Shown here piece by piece: positions 1 through 13,480 of a stretch of DNA of 64,000 nucleotides. Each line of letters starts with the position of its first letter. The first letter of the stretch is position 1. Position numbers and translations under genes: made by a program. Source of the stretch: Floccularia luteovirens (lineage: Eukaryota; Basidiomycota; Agaricomycetes; Agaricales; Squamanitaceae); contig VSJF01000002.1 of assembly GCA_009739215.1 (NCBI GenBank), forward strand, positions 1,674,001 to 1,738,000. Direction: 5' to 3'. The notes under the pieces are model-generated. The model saw only the letters and a list, made by a program, of their open reading frames with translations, searched no databases and was not told the DNA's origin.

Positions 1-1179
1 TATTCCGGGAAACCAGGTTCAGTACATTTTACTACTCGCGTTCAGTTATTAAGATCGACGCTAGGATCATCTCCTTCCTCTTATTAAATCTGGTGTAAAA
101 GGATTTAAATGTTTTTTGATCGCTAGTGGCGTCGACGTCTGTGGTACTTCTATCTTGCAGGTCACTGCTTGAAGCTAATTTTCGTCGTGATATAGGAATT
201 TCCTTGCGTCTCCGAAGCAGATCTTCGATTGGCCATGAGTGTATTACAAGTAAGCATTTGGGGCCTGTTAGTATTTCTCCAGCTGATACATTTCCAGGAA
301 GCTTCGACTGTTTTACTATTCCATGCAGAACTAGAAGATCAAGACACTACAAATATAGACCGGGAGAGACATTATGAACCAACTTCATACTCAACTTTTC
401 TTCAATCACGCCCTGAAAAACTTGAAACAGATGCCATATCCCTGATTACTACACTACAAGAAACCTACCCAAAATTGAGATGTCATATAGTACATCTATC
501 GGCATCATCAGCTTACCCATTATCCGCAAAGCAAAAGTAGCTGGAATGAACATCTCAGTTGAGACCTGCTACCACTATCTTTGTCTAGTGGCAGATGATA
601 TACCTTCCGGACACCCTGAATTCAAGTGTTGCCCCCCTATCCGCGAAGCCAAAAATCGAGAAATATTATGGGATGCTCTGAAAGAAGGGTTAATTGACTG
701 TGTCGTGTCTGATCATAGCCCTTGCGTGGCTGAGCTAAAGAAGCTTGATGAAGGTGATATCATGAATGCATGGGGCGGGATCAGTACCTTAGGATTAGGA
801 TTGAGCTTGCTTTGGACCGAAGGAAGCAAAAGAGGGATTTCCATTGGACAGATTTCAGAATGGACGAGTAAACGAACAGCTATTCACGCCGGCCTTGGTG
901 ACGTGAAAGGACAACTGAAAGTTGGGTTTGATGGAGACTTTGTTATGTGGGAACCGGAAGAGACATTCGAGGTTTTATGCGCAATAGTAGATCTCCTGAA
1001 TCCGCACTAATACCCGAAGTTGACAGGTTTCAAAAGACGCACTTTACTTCAAAAACAAGATAACGCCATATGAAGGAACCACGTTGCGCGGTCGAGTCGA
1101 ACGAACATATCTTCGAGGGTCTGTTGTATATGATAGACATGACGGATTTGAAGGGACCCCGAGGGGAAAGTTAGTCTAG
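1..1179 (+). CDS. DAL1: Allantoinase, 3' part (5' end outside window)
   Basis: Allantoinase hydrolyses allantoin to allantoate in purine-nitrogen breakdown; it is a cytosolic metal-dependent amidohydrolase. The window opens inside the gene. Exons inferred from family match are about 2-19, 69-129, 193-247 and 291 onward, with a last intron at 972-1026. Visible motifs are SGVKGFKCFLI, the metal-ligand region LLFHAELE, HIVHLSASSA, VETCYHYLCL and SDHSPC with the catalytic Asp, then FKNKITPYEG and RGRVERTYLRG near the C-terminus, all characteristic of allantoinases. Odd: between HLSASS and LPIIRKAK the frame shifts, as if one base were missing near 512. The codons on both sides are well conserved, so this is either an assembly indel or a recent inactivation. 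The HxH metal motif of the N-terminus lies outside the window. Confidence 0.9.
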
Positions 1180-1375
1180 TTACAATACTAAAGTTATCAT
1201 GAAATGAGACAAATGAATAATTATATTAATACTACTTTCTGGGAAATTACAACTTGATTGATTCCGCATGCCGTGTAACAGTCGGTATACACGCTGTTTC
1301 CCTTCCCCTACCTCCTCTTTCCCAGCCTTTCCTCCTTTCTTTCCATCTATTTTCTGACCACCATAGCGAGTCACA

Positions 1376-3421
1376 ATGCTCGCCGTCCAGGCTGCTTACC
1401 TGCTCATTGTGTTCGGTGTTGCGTATGTCGCCGCATACATTCCAGCATCGCCGACCAATTCGTCCTCGGAAGCAATAGCAGGTGGTCTAAATGTCACTGA
1501 CATATCCAAACTCTATATGCAATGGTTTTCTAATGCGTGAGCAGTATCCTATCGTCTTGCCGAGCCTCTGGCTTTATAATACACTCTAGCTCATATATCG
1601 AGAATGTCTCATATCAACTTGTTGGGTTTGGCAGCTCAGGAATTAGTAAAGTATGTCATTTCCTCTGTAATGGCACAATTTTCCCATGCATTCTCTCTTA
1701 GGGAGCACTTGTGCATTTCTCGGAGGAGAAAGTCAACAATCAGACCCCTTCAAGTAAGCAACTGAACATATGAGATATTTCAAAGGTTCTATCACACAAA
1801 CCAGCCAGCACTCCTTGGATAGCTTTAGTCTCGTGTGACTCCAACGCGACAGATGCATCAATGGAGGAAGATATTTTCACTCTTGCAAGGGATAAAGGAG
1901 CGGTTGCAGCTGCAAGTCTCTGTTAATTATATGCTATGCGCTACCCAACTGATTTTTTTTGCAGCTCTTGTACTCTTTGTCATCTTTGGCTTGTGTCATT
2001 AACCCCGAATATGCAGATCCTGCGACATTTGACCAAGTTTTCGATATCTTCTCGACTCAAAGCCTTACAAGCGCCCACATAATTGAGTATCAATTCGGGC
2101 AACTCGGCGTGTCCAATGGCAGTAGTGGAAGCAACGGAAGTCTTTACGACTACGATGCGAAGAAGTTGAATGACTCAGGAGCAGCCATTAACCAGTCCAT
2201 TGAACTAGGCTATCCAGTAGCGCCAGGCTACCTCTATGCCGTTCTTCAGGCATACAATGCGAATGTGACAAACGATACCACCATCCATGACAATGGCTCT
2301 CCTTCATTGAAGGCCACAAAAGGCAGCTCTCCCAATACTGCTCTAGCAATGCGAGTAGTTTCATCTTAAATCATGTTACCTGCTCACATTTGACACTAGG
2401 ATCGTCCTATATGCTATCACAGGATGTGTCTCTGCTCTATTTTGTGTTGTAATCATATCCGGTGTTAGTAATTTGTTTTATCCGTACGTTGATTTTGTAT
2501 TCTTACGGCATTTCCTAGGCAATCAGAGCTATCCGTCATCCAGAGCGATATGGCCCCAGGGCCCGCGCAGCTGATGGTGGTATGCCAGGGCAAAGTCGTG
2601 CTCGTGGACTTACACGTGCAATTCTGGATACCTTCCCGGTTGTAAAATTCGGTACCAATTCCCAAGGACAAAACGTTTCTCCAGCAGAAAATAGGAGCAA
2701 AGGCGTTGAAGCTAATATGGAACCTGACTTGGAACTGAATAACTGGGAATGTGTTGATCCAAAAAGCATAAGCGATGACCCTTCACAACGTTCGACATCC
2801 TCGCAAAGTGATGTACACACCAAAATGCCCCAAGCAGATCCCCTCCCAGGTCCTGCCGCCAACCCTCAATCCGAAGAAGTGACTGAACAAAACCGCTTTG
2901 GGGATACACAGGTCCCTGACCTCGGTGAAGGCTCTTCACGTGGTGCACGAACTGAGAACACTGCGGTAGCCGTAAGGGAAGACGTCTTACCGGCATCTAT
3001 TGGTCGGGAAACTTGCCCAATCTGCATTGTTGATTTTGAGGAAGGAGATGACCTACGTGTGTTGCCTTGCGAGGGTCGCCATTGCTTCCACCAACAGTGT
3101 GTCGATCCTTGGCTTCTGGAGTTATCCAGTTCATGTCCCATCTGTCGACATGGTAATTATTTACGTTTTACAGCATCCTGTTTATCTGATCATGGATCGT
3201 CAACAGATTTCTTGGCTTTGGAAAACATGATATCCGGGAACTCTGAAGATGGCGACCACCACCGTCATTCTATGTCATCACCAACAAGCCATGGCAATCG
3301 GTTCTCACGATATCTACGCTTCGCAGCGCGAAATCGTAGTCGCAGGAGAATAAATGAGAACGACCCAACAGACCCTTATATGCCCACAGCACCAGATACT
3401 TCTATTTATCAAACTGATTGA
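1376..3421 (+). CDS. PA-TM-RING ubiquitin ligase (RING-H2, membrane-anchored)
   Basis: This is a predicted endomembrane E3 ubiquitin ligase. The start at 1376 gives a hydrophobic signal sequence (MLAVQAAYLLIVFGVAYVAA). A protease-associated-like lumenal region with many N-glycosylation sequons follows, for example NVT, NSS, NGS and NDT. A single membrane span (IVLYAITGCVSALFCVVI) precedes the conserved juxtamembrane block AIRAIRHPERYGPR. The cytosolic tail carries an RING-H2 finger in the order C-x2-C, C-x-H (GRHCFHQQC), C-x2-C (CPICRH). At least seven introns of 45-60 nt are needed; one (3153-3206) interrupts the codon just after the last RING His and rejoins as H-D-F-L-A-L-E. The architecture matches the RNF13/Tul-like PA-TM-RING family. 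The substrate is unknown. Confidence 0.82.
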
Positions 3422-3703
3422 TGACCCGTAACCTTTCTACATCCCCTTTGACGTATTTTAATTAGGCCAACTTCTATGTATATGAATATCTGTGTATATT
3501 GACTTTGTTTGGTTTGGATTTTAATTGTAATTTAATTCACCTACATAAGCATAATGATAAAGTAAGTCAAAAGGGTTGTTGACGGATCATCATGCACATA
3601 GTTTCATAGCCAGGGAGATCTAGTAACCATAAGCTACACAAAAACCAACGTGACACTTTACATTTTACTAGAATATTATCTAAAGTCTGCCTGCATTACG
3701 GGG

Positions 3704-5556
3704 TTACCCTCCAAACCGTGCCAACCGCCTCTTTCGGATCTCGTCAACTTCAACAGGCGCATCTTGGGTGGGACCTTCAGTAAAATTAGTATCATCGGAC
3801 GCAATTGATTGTAGGTCGTCCGTATTTCTATTGGTGGAGTGGTGTGACGTGTTGGGCGAATGCAGTCCGTAATGCTCATATCCTACGGGAACATTGCCAA
3901 GTGAGGCTTCAAGTGCAGCTTGTAGTTCAGCATCATCATCGTCGTAGAGTCGGCTATTGCTAATTATGGGAGATAGCCCGTGGGTGCCTTGAGTACGCAT
4001 AACAGCTGGCTCTTCATTTGTACCCTTAAGCTTGCTCGTGGTTTTACTATGCTGTTCGGCAAGCGCCTGGCTTTCCTCTAAAGCTTGTTTCAATTGTGCA
4101 GCCTCCTCCTCCTCCTCTTGTCTTCGCCTTTCTCTGCGGGCCTGAACAGCGGCGGCCTCGTCAGGATCCATAGCAATGTCACTCATGAGCTCCTGCTGAG
4201 CGAATTCTTGCTGCTCTCGCATACGCCGTAACATTACACGGTTTCGCTCCATACTTGCTGTGACAGGATCCACATCAGCATGACTAGACGGGTTGAAGTT
4301 CATTGGTGCTTGTGTGGGGTGGTTCAGAGAACGTTGTGGGATCGGATATTGGGATCCTGACGCCTCACTTAAGGCATGTTGGGTAGAAAGAGGCTGAGGA
4401 CCAGTGGTATTTGGTTGGGATGTGCTGCCAGATATGCTACCAATATGACCAGAGCCTGCAAGGGAAGCTTGCAACGCAGCTTGTAGTTCATAATCTTCAT
4501 CTTCAAGACCCTCAATTACACGTGAATCAGATTTTGAATTTGTAGTGTTTGGTTTTATTGTGCGCGATTGCTGCGGGTCATACTGTGTCCGAGAAGAGCT
4601 GGGCTCTGGCAATGTGGAAGCAATATCATCTGCTTCAGTACGCGGTAGAGCCAGGGGCGCGTTTGGGTCTGCTTGGGTAACAGCAAACACAGAATATCCT
4701 GTGTGGTGTAAGTTGATATATAATGCTCAAGTAACTATGACCTTGGAATTACCTTCAGCTTCAGCCTGCTGCAATACCATTCCTAAGTACAACTTTCCAA
4801 TCCATTCCGGTCTGGCGGAAAATGAGTTCAAATTGAACCAATGCCCATCACCTCGATCTTCGTCGAGGTTAGGGCGTGCGGAACCAAAGCGACGTAAGGT
4901 GAACCAGTGTTGTTCTAGGTTGAGAATGAAAGCCAATTGTGTGCTTGTCGAGTTACCCATTTAAAATGATACGAGACAGGTGTTGTATTACACTTACTGA
5001 GGATGGTCTTGATAAGGCCGCATCTCTTCACCTCGCCATCGTACGAGACTATAAGGGGTTGATATTCGTTGGTCAGGGGTAGATGCGCAGTGGGAAGTGG
5101 ACGAACTTCAAACCCCAGACCTTGAGAGCGTTATCGAGAACTTGAACCGAGAAAAAACCTGAAAACGATTAATCATTTACAATTTTGTAATTGTGGAATG
5201 TACCCACCCGTATCGTCCATATTTCTACTTGGGACGGCGGTATTGGTGTCATCGTCACGGTAGCTTCTTTCCAATGAATCGAGGTTCTCAGCTAATTCTG
5301 ATAGGTCGGGCGCCGTAAACTACGGAGGAATTGAGAGTAAAGAAGTGCGTGAGCGAACGAACGAACTGAGTCTGGGAACGACAGACATAGTTACCCTCTA
5401 CGCGCGGCTTCCTGTATCAGATACACATGCTGACTTGTCACCACATTTATAAAACTCACGCAGAAGGGAGTTGATCGCGTGCTGAGCGCAAAGCATTGAG
5501 CCTGGCTGCTGTTTTTCATGATATATAATGGAAGCTAGATTCTCTAAACCTGCCAT
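3704..5556 (-). CDS. Ataxin-3-like Josephin deubiquitinase with UIMs
   Basis: This is a cysteine protease that trims ubiquitin chains. The protein starts MAGLENLASIIYHEKQ and shows the Josephin catalytic Cys in GSMLCAQHAINSLL, the catalytic His in LEQHWFTLRRFG and the following WFNLNS Asn block. VWGLNLVRWRGEEMRPYQ is another family signature. Downstream are two clear ubiquitin-interacting motifs, DEDYELQAALQASLAG and DDDAELQAALEASLG, and a third UIM-like helix after a Glu run (EEEEAAQLKQALEES). The Glu run is encoded by a short CCT repeat near 4100. Reading the Josephin domain needs an 11-nt exon at 5387-5397, giving QGNY between introns of 62 and 67 nt. Other introns follow at about 5150-5215, 5040-5100, 4960-5010 and 4690-4760. 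A degraded copy of its 5' end lies near 29.1-29.3 kb. Confidence 0.88.
5387..5397 (-). other. 11-nt microexon of the Josephin gene
   Basis: The exon supplies QGNY in LLQGNYF, the family-typical sequence after the catalytic helix. It sits between an intron at 5398-5459 (GTGAGT donor) and one at 5320-5386 (GTCTGT donor). Both introns have the usual length for this genome. Reading through on either side reaches stop codons. Inferred from the family pattern, not from transcripts. Confidence 0.65.
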
Positions 5557-5785
5557 TTTGTGCTGTTTCGTGGGGGTCAGTGGAAGTCTAAGACCCGAAT
5601 TCAGAAAATGGAGAGTAGACACGTGAGCTGGTGTTATAACACTTGATGTCACTGCACATCCATGAGCTCAAACTGCACTAGTGTTTCATGTGGTATTCGA
5701 AGCATCTCTGCTTCCAACCTATAATTCTGCCATCTCTGTGTGCGAGAAAACCATCCTTAAAAGCGAAGCACCACGAAAGACGTCT

Positions 5786-5945
5786 ACGGCTGGCGAGATG
5801 TCTGCTTCAATTTGACGTTGATGCTCACACTTTCCCTTTTTGGGTTAGTGTGACAACAACTAGTTGGGCATTAGATGCAATGAAAATGGTGCACAAGGGG
5901 GGTGTGAACATCAACAAACTGAAGCAGAGACTTCTTGCCAGCCGT
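5786..5945. mobile_element. MITE, about 160 bp, hAT-like by 8-bp target duplication
   Basis: The ends are inverted repeats of about 45 bp beginning ACGGCTGGC, with a few mismatches. The element is flanked on both sides by AGACGTCT (5778-5785 and 5946-5953). Copy B of the duplication has the corresponding empty site with a single AGACATCT at 29586-29593. So the insertion came after the duplication, or was cleanly lost from copy B, and made an 8-bp target duplication, as hAT-type transposons do. It codes for nothing. No second copy was seen in the window. The target octamer is itself palindromic, so the exact element ends could be a few bases different. Confidence 0.75.
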
Positions 5946-6016
5946 AGACGTCTTTGGAACACTGCATTACTTCTGAGATGATCAGATGAACAAGCGTTAC
6001 TTCTCCAGCAGCAAGA

Positions 6017-6023
6017 TATAAAT
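6017..6023 (+). promoter_or_regulatory. TATA-like box of glycosidase copy A
   Basis: TATAAAT within GCAAGATATAAATT. The same box is kept at 29659-29665 in copy B, where it lies about 36 bp before the start codon. In copy A the start codon downstream is deleted. Confidence 0.45.
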
Positions 6024-7117
6024 TGGGTCAATTGGCCTGTATTTCCACACTCTACTCGTCGCATCCAGTAGTGCAGTCGCACCTCCCGGACCTTGGGATA
6101 AATTCAACTTTGCTCCCGCGTCGCGTACAGTTCGACCACAAACAATTCGTTCAACACATGGTGCCGTCGACAATGCCCCAGCTTTAGTAAAAAGCGAAAC
6201 AGCAAGTGCTCGTTTCAATGCAAATGGATCTTCCATTACGCTTGATTTCGGGAAAGAGGCAAGTTAATTTATCTTGCAGGGCTTTTAATTGTTTATTCCC
6301 AGTATCACCTAAGGTTGGAGGCAGACTGTCCTTTAGCATAGACCACGCAAATGTTGGATCAGCTTTATCTCTTTCTTTTACAGAATCCGCAGCGTTCATA
6401 AGTCCCTTGCTCTCTGATGACTCTTGTCGTTCAGTTAGTACACGCGATGCAGATGGAGTGCAGGCACTACCACAACCCCTCCAACTCGGTAAATTTACAC
6501 AAACGTTGGGGGAGCAGAGAGGGGGATTCAGATTCCTCACCATCGTTTCCAACTCCAATGCTCCAGTGGCAATCTCGAATATCTCAGTTGGAATTACCTT
6601 CATGCCCCATTGGGAAGACCTCAGAGCGTATTCGGGATATTGCATTTCCCGCGACCCAATTTTTCATGATCCAGACTTCTTAACTAAGCTATGGTATGCT
6701 GGAGCATACACAGTGCAAACAAATACTATTGATGTCCACCAGGCGCGGCAACAACCCTGTCCGGCACCTACGGGTGAGGTTTTCTGACATATAACCTTTT
6801 CTTTGCTTACTTGCGGGTCAATAGGATGGGCTAATAATGCCACCGGTGTTCCCGTCGAGGGTCCGATCTTAGTTGATGGAGCGAAGAGAGTTAGGTGAGC
6901 CATTATAATATCACAATATGCCATATAATTAAAATATTATCCGTAGGAACGTTTGGCTTGGTGGGTTGCAAGCCACGGAACATGTTTCATTGAAAAATTA
7001 AATCGACAACAGGTGACCTAGGCATCTCGACTCATACGGAGATAGTTGCCTTGAATGACCCGCTACCCTCAAAAAATGCAATTACCATCATGTTCTTAAC
7101 ACAGGATCCAGTCACTA

Positions 7118-8274
7118 GTGCCTTGCAATATTCGGGTCCACCCATCAACGCAAGAGGGAGTGATACATACATTTGTTGGACACTTATCGGGACTTACAAC
7201 TATCATTTGTACACTGGCGATACACAATTTGTGCAAACGGTCTGGTCAAATTACACAAAAGCGCTCTCTTTCTTAGAGAGCCAAATTGATGATACAGGTT
7301 TGATGAATGTTCCCCAGGCATTTAGTAATGACTGGGGGCGGGACAATGGACAGGGACACAATTCTGCTGCGAATGCTGTACTATATCAGGTGTGCATTGT
7401 TATAATTTACTGGACCGCATGGTGCATGAATCGGAACTGATGGTACATAAACAAGACCTATATCACAGGTGCAAAACTTGCATCTGAATTACAAGACGAC
7501 GAGCTTGCTGCCACATTTACTGCCAAAGCTGCGGCATTGAAAGACGCCTTCAATAGGTTGCTATGGGATGAATCGGCTGGCATGTATCGTGATAATGATT
7601 TATCAACATTACATCCGCAAGATGGTAACTCTCTTGCGGTTCTCTTCAATGTGACACAATCAGCAGAACAAAATGAAGCCATAAGTGAAGGATTAACAAG
7701 ATTCTGGACAGATATCGGGCCTCTGAGTCCGGAGCTAAATGATACAATTATACCATTTGTGGGAGGTTTTGAGGTGAGATAATGTAGCCTACGCAGGTTT
7801 TCTTTTCTGATTACTGTTTCAGCTTCAAGCCCACTTTACCGCCAATCAAGGCGAGCGAGCGTTGGATCTAATGCGGAAGGGTGAGCACATGCGGTATTAT
7901 TCATAATTTTTATAATTGTTAATTAATCAATATCCAGAGGTAAGGTCACTTTTACTGCTATACGTTGGAATTGACCCTTTAAATCGATGGAAAGTGGGGC
8001 TACATGCTTTATACCAATCTCTCTGTTCAGTCGACACTTTTGGAAGGATTTACAGCGAACGGCTCTCTGGGGTGTGTATCAAACTACACTTCCCTGGACA
8101 AGAGTAACTCACAAAGAACAGGTACCGGGCTGCTGCAGGATATAACTTCGATACAGCGTACACAAGTCATAGTCATGGATGGGCAACTGGACCAACTCCA
8201 GCGTTGACGTTCTTCATCTTAGGTATAACACTTCAATCACCGCGGGGTGCGACTTGGCAAATTGCCCCAGTGCT
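7118..8274. repeat. Identical tract shared with 30799-31955
   Basis: By eye these 1,157 bases match 30799-31955 at a constant offset of 23,681 with no substitution or indel, including four introns. The first mismatch to the left is at 7117 and to the right at 8275. Flanking parts of the same gene differ at many sites. Confidence 0.8.
7938..7939 (+). other. Inferred 2-nt microexon (AG), glycosidase copy A
   Basis: The dinucleotide AG lies between an intron at 7881-7937 (GTGAGC...CCAG) and one at 7940-7994 (GTAAGG...AAAG). Joining ...CGG AAG G + AG + TGG GGC restores K-E-W-G-Y-M-L-Y and the frame. No single intron does so. The same arrangement is at 31619-31620. Confidence 0.6.
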
Positions 8275-8604
8275 AAGCGGCCTTAGTGCTGCAGAAGGAG
8301 GACTCGAGACGTCCCTTGGATGGTTTGGTGTAAAATGGCAGCTTCAGAAAGGTATATTTACTATTGAAGTGGAGACGCCACAAAGCTCCAGTGGAACCAT
8401 TATCCTTCCTGGCACAAAGCAGGCAACAGTAGACGGTAAAAAACTGAATGTGCGATCTGTAAAATTGAGTGGGGGAAAACATGTTATCATGCAGTAGCAG
8501 TAATAGAGTAGCTGACATAATTGTATCACGTGGTGACGCAGTGTAGTTGTCCGTGTCCGTGTCATCGTCACAATTTATATTCTGCTTCGAATAAGCTCTT
8601 CTCC

Positions 8605-9705
8605 ATGATTCTACGACGCAAACTGTCTGTGATTCCTTCACATATATTCCTGCTTTCTCTCTGTCTCTTTATATTCGTCGCACGAGCAGACGAGGAAGCA
8701 GACTTTAGCTGCCAAATCACCATTGGTGACTTGGGTTTTGACTTAACACCACTGGCAGGAGAACGCACTGCTAGCAGAACGCTTTCAACACCACCCAGCG
8801 AGACGATAGAAAGCCTGAGGTTCAATTTGTGTGATGACCTAAAGCCACAAAATAACGTTCCTGCGCAAGATCAGGCATGTTGCCCTACCTATTCTTTAAC
8901 AAGGTCCCTTGACAACTTTTCGTAGTGTTCTGGTGAGACGAGAGCTTGCCTGACAAAAATGAACAAAAAGTCGGGAGCACCGGATCGGATATGGACTGTC
9001 ATTCCTCTGGTGCAAGTCAAATGACCTCAAAGTTCAATACACTGTTAATACCCAAAGTTCGTCTAATATCATCACATATCGCTTCACTGCTTGAACTAGT
9101 GGCACAGGTTCAAAATCTTTGAATGTATTGTTTCGTGGACCTGGCTATCCAGATTCTGCATCAACTATACAACACCTGAATCTAACCATTCTCTGTGAGC
9201 CTCAAGGCATTGAGGACCCAAAATTTATGAACTATGATGGAGCCACACTGGACTTGGAATGGAGTGCACCAGCTGGCTGTCCTTCTCAAAACGGTGGTGA
9301 TACACCCCCAAAACATGAAGATGATAACAAGGACGGAGAGCCAGAACCAGAGAAGGCTGTTGGTAGTGGTATAGGGTGGTTCTTCCTCGTGTACGTCCTA
9401 AGCTTCATTTCTTATTTCCTGGCCAACAACAACAATTGAATTCCGACTGTTACAAGGATTCTACTCGCCTTCATAGCATATTTCGGGCTTGGTGCATATT
9501 ACAACTACTCAACATATGGTGCGCGAGGCGCTGACCTTATCCCGTATGTTTACAAATATAGAGATGACCACAAACTAACGAACTACTTAGACACCGTGAC
9601 TTCTGGAAAGAAGTCCCTTACATGTTGCGTGATGTTGTCTCTCATCTTTGCGCCACAGTACGTCCTAGAAGGACCTCGGGTCGTGGGGGATACATTTCTG
9701 TATAA
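8605..9705 (+). CDS. ATG27: Autophagy-related protein 27 (Atg27), MRH-domain membrane protein
   Basis: Atg27 is a type I membrane protein of Golgi, vacuole and pre-autophagosomal membranes that helps Atg9 traffic. The protein opens with a signal peptide (about residues 10-27, IPSHIFLLSLCLFIFVARA). A lumenal domain follows with FSCQITIGDLGFDLTPL, a Cys-rich stretch (FNLCDD, CCPT region in an intron frame, TRACLTK, ILCEP, AGCPSQ) and an acidic linker. Next come two hydrophobic parts, SGIGWFFLVYVLSFISYFL and VFLLAFIAYFGLGAYYNY, the second possibly partly intronic at the junction. The conserved tail is HRDFWKEVPYMLRDVVSHL. Several short introns are required at about 8870-8935, 9010-9100, 9395-9460 and 9545-9590. 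Its 5' end is the right border of the duplicated segment. Confidence 0.78.
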
Positions 9706-10053
9706 AAGAATATTAATAAAATATCTCACTCGCAATACTGCAGGGGAGATATCAACAACAACCACGATATCTTCATTATCCTATAGTGTGAATGGATAAT
9801 ATTATTAATGGATACCTTGCACTACTTGAAAACTGGCTAATATGTTCATCTACAGAACGAAGTCTCCATGTATGATAGTAGAACTACTTACCCTCCGCAT
9901 TAATAATTCCCATGTTCTCCACCATCGATATGCAAACACACCTGTTAAACATTTATTTCATGGTAAGATTAAAAGAACAAAAACAAAAACATAATACTTC
10001 TATTTATATGCTATATGTCATCATTGTATATTCATAGCTCATCTGACAGAGCG
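9706..10053. other. Intergenic, convergent 3' ends
   Basis: This lies between the ATG27 and halogenase stop codons. It is AT-rich and I see no gene in it. It probably holds both 3' UTRs. Confidence 0.6.

Positions 10054-13480
<3,427 letters not shown>

Larger units (their letters stand above)
6050..8497 (+). pseudogene. Six-hairpin glycosidase (GH78-like), copy A, start codon deleted
   Basis: This is the paralogue of the gene at 29701-32196; see that entry for function. Compared with copy B, 33 bp are missing between the upstream ...ATTTCCACA and CTCTACTCGTC. These hold the ATG and the first half of the signal peptide. The preserved frame has a stop upstream and no other ATG in exon 1. From LLVASSSAVAPPGP onward the reading frame, introns and C-terminus (GGKHVIMQ) look intact, and substitutions against copy B are few. 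The body is therefore under little visible decay, and an unseen upstream exon could rescue it. Intron 1 (6259-6313) is GC-AG with the strong donor GCAAGT. A 2-nt exon is inferred at 7938-7939. Confidence 0.65.
5230..8660. repeat. Segmental duplication, copy A (ancestral locus)
   Basis: This stretch matches about 29060-32350 in the same orientation. It covers the 5' end of the Josephin gene, the shared upstream region, the whole glycosidase gene and the first tens of bases of ATG27. Both neighbours are full genes here and only fragments at the other copy, so this is the donor locus. Similarity is moderate at the ends and complete at 7118-8274. The outer borders are approximate because similarity fades. 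Confidence 0.85.

Noticed and set aside
5784..5947. TA target duplication for the MITE (Tc1/mariner type)
   Set aside because: The empty site in copy B has no TA at that place but has the single octamer, so an 8-bp duplication fits better.
8344..8641. Long minus-strand frames over the glycosidase 3' end
   Set aside because: They are mirror frames of a well-supported gene and show no domain.
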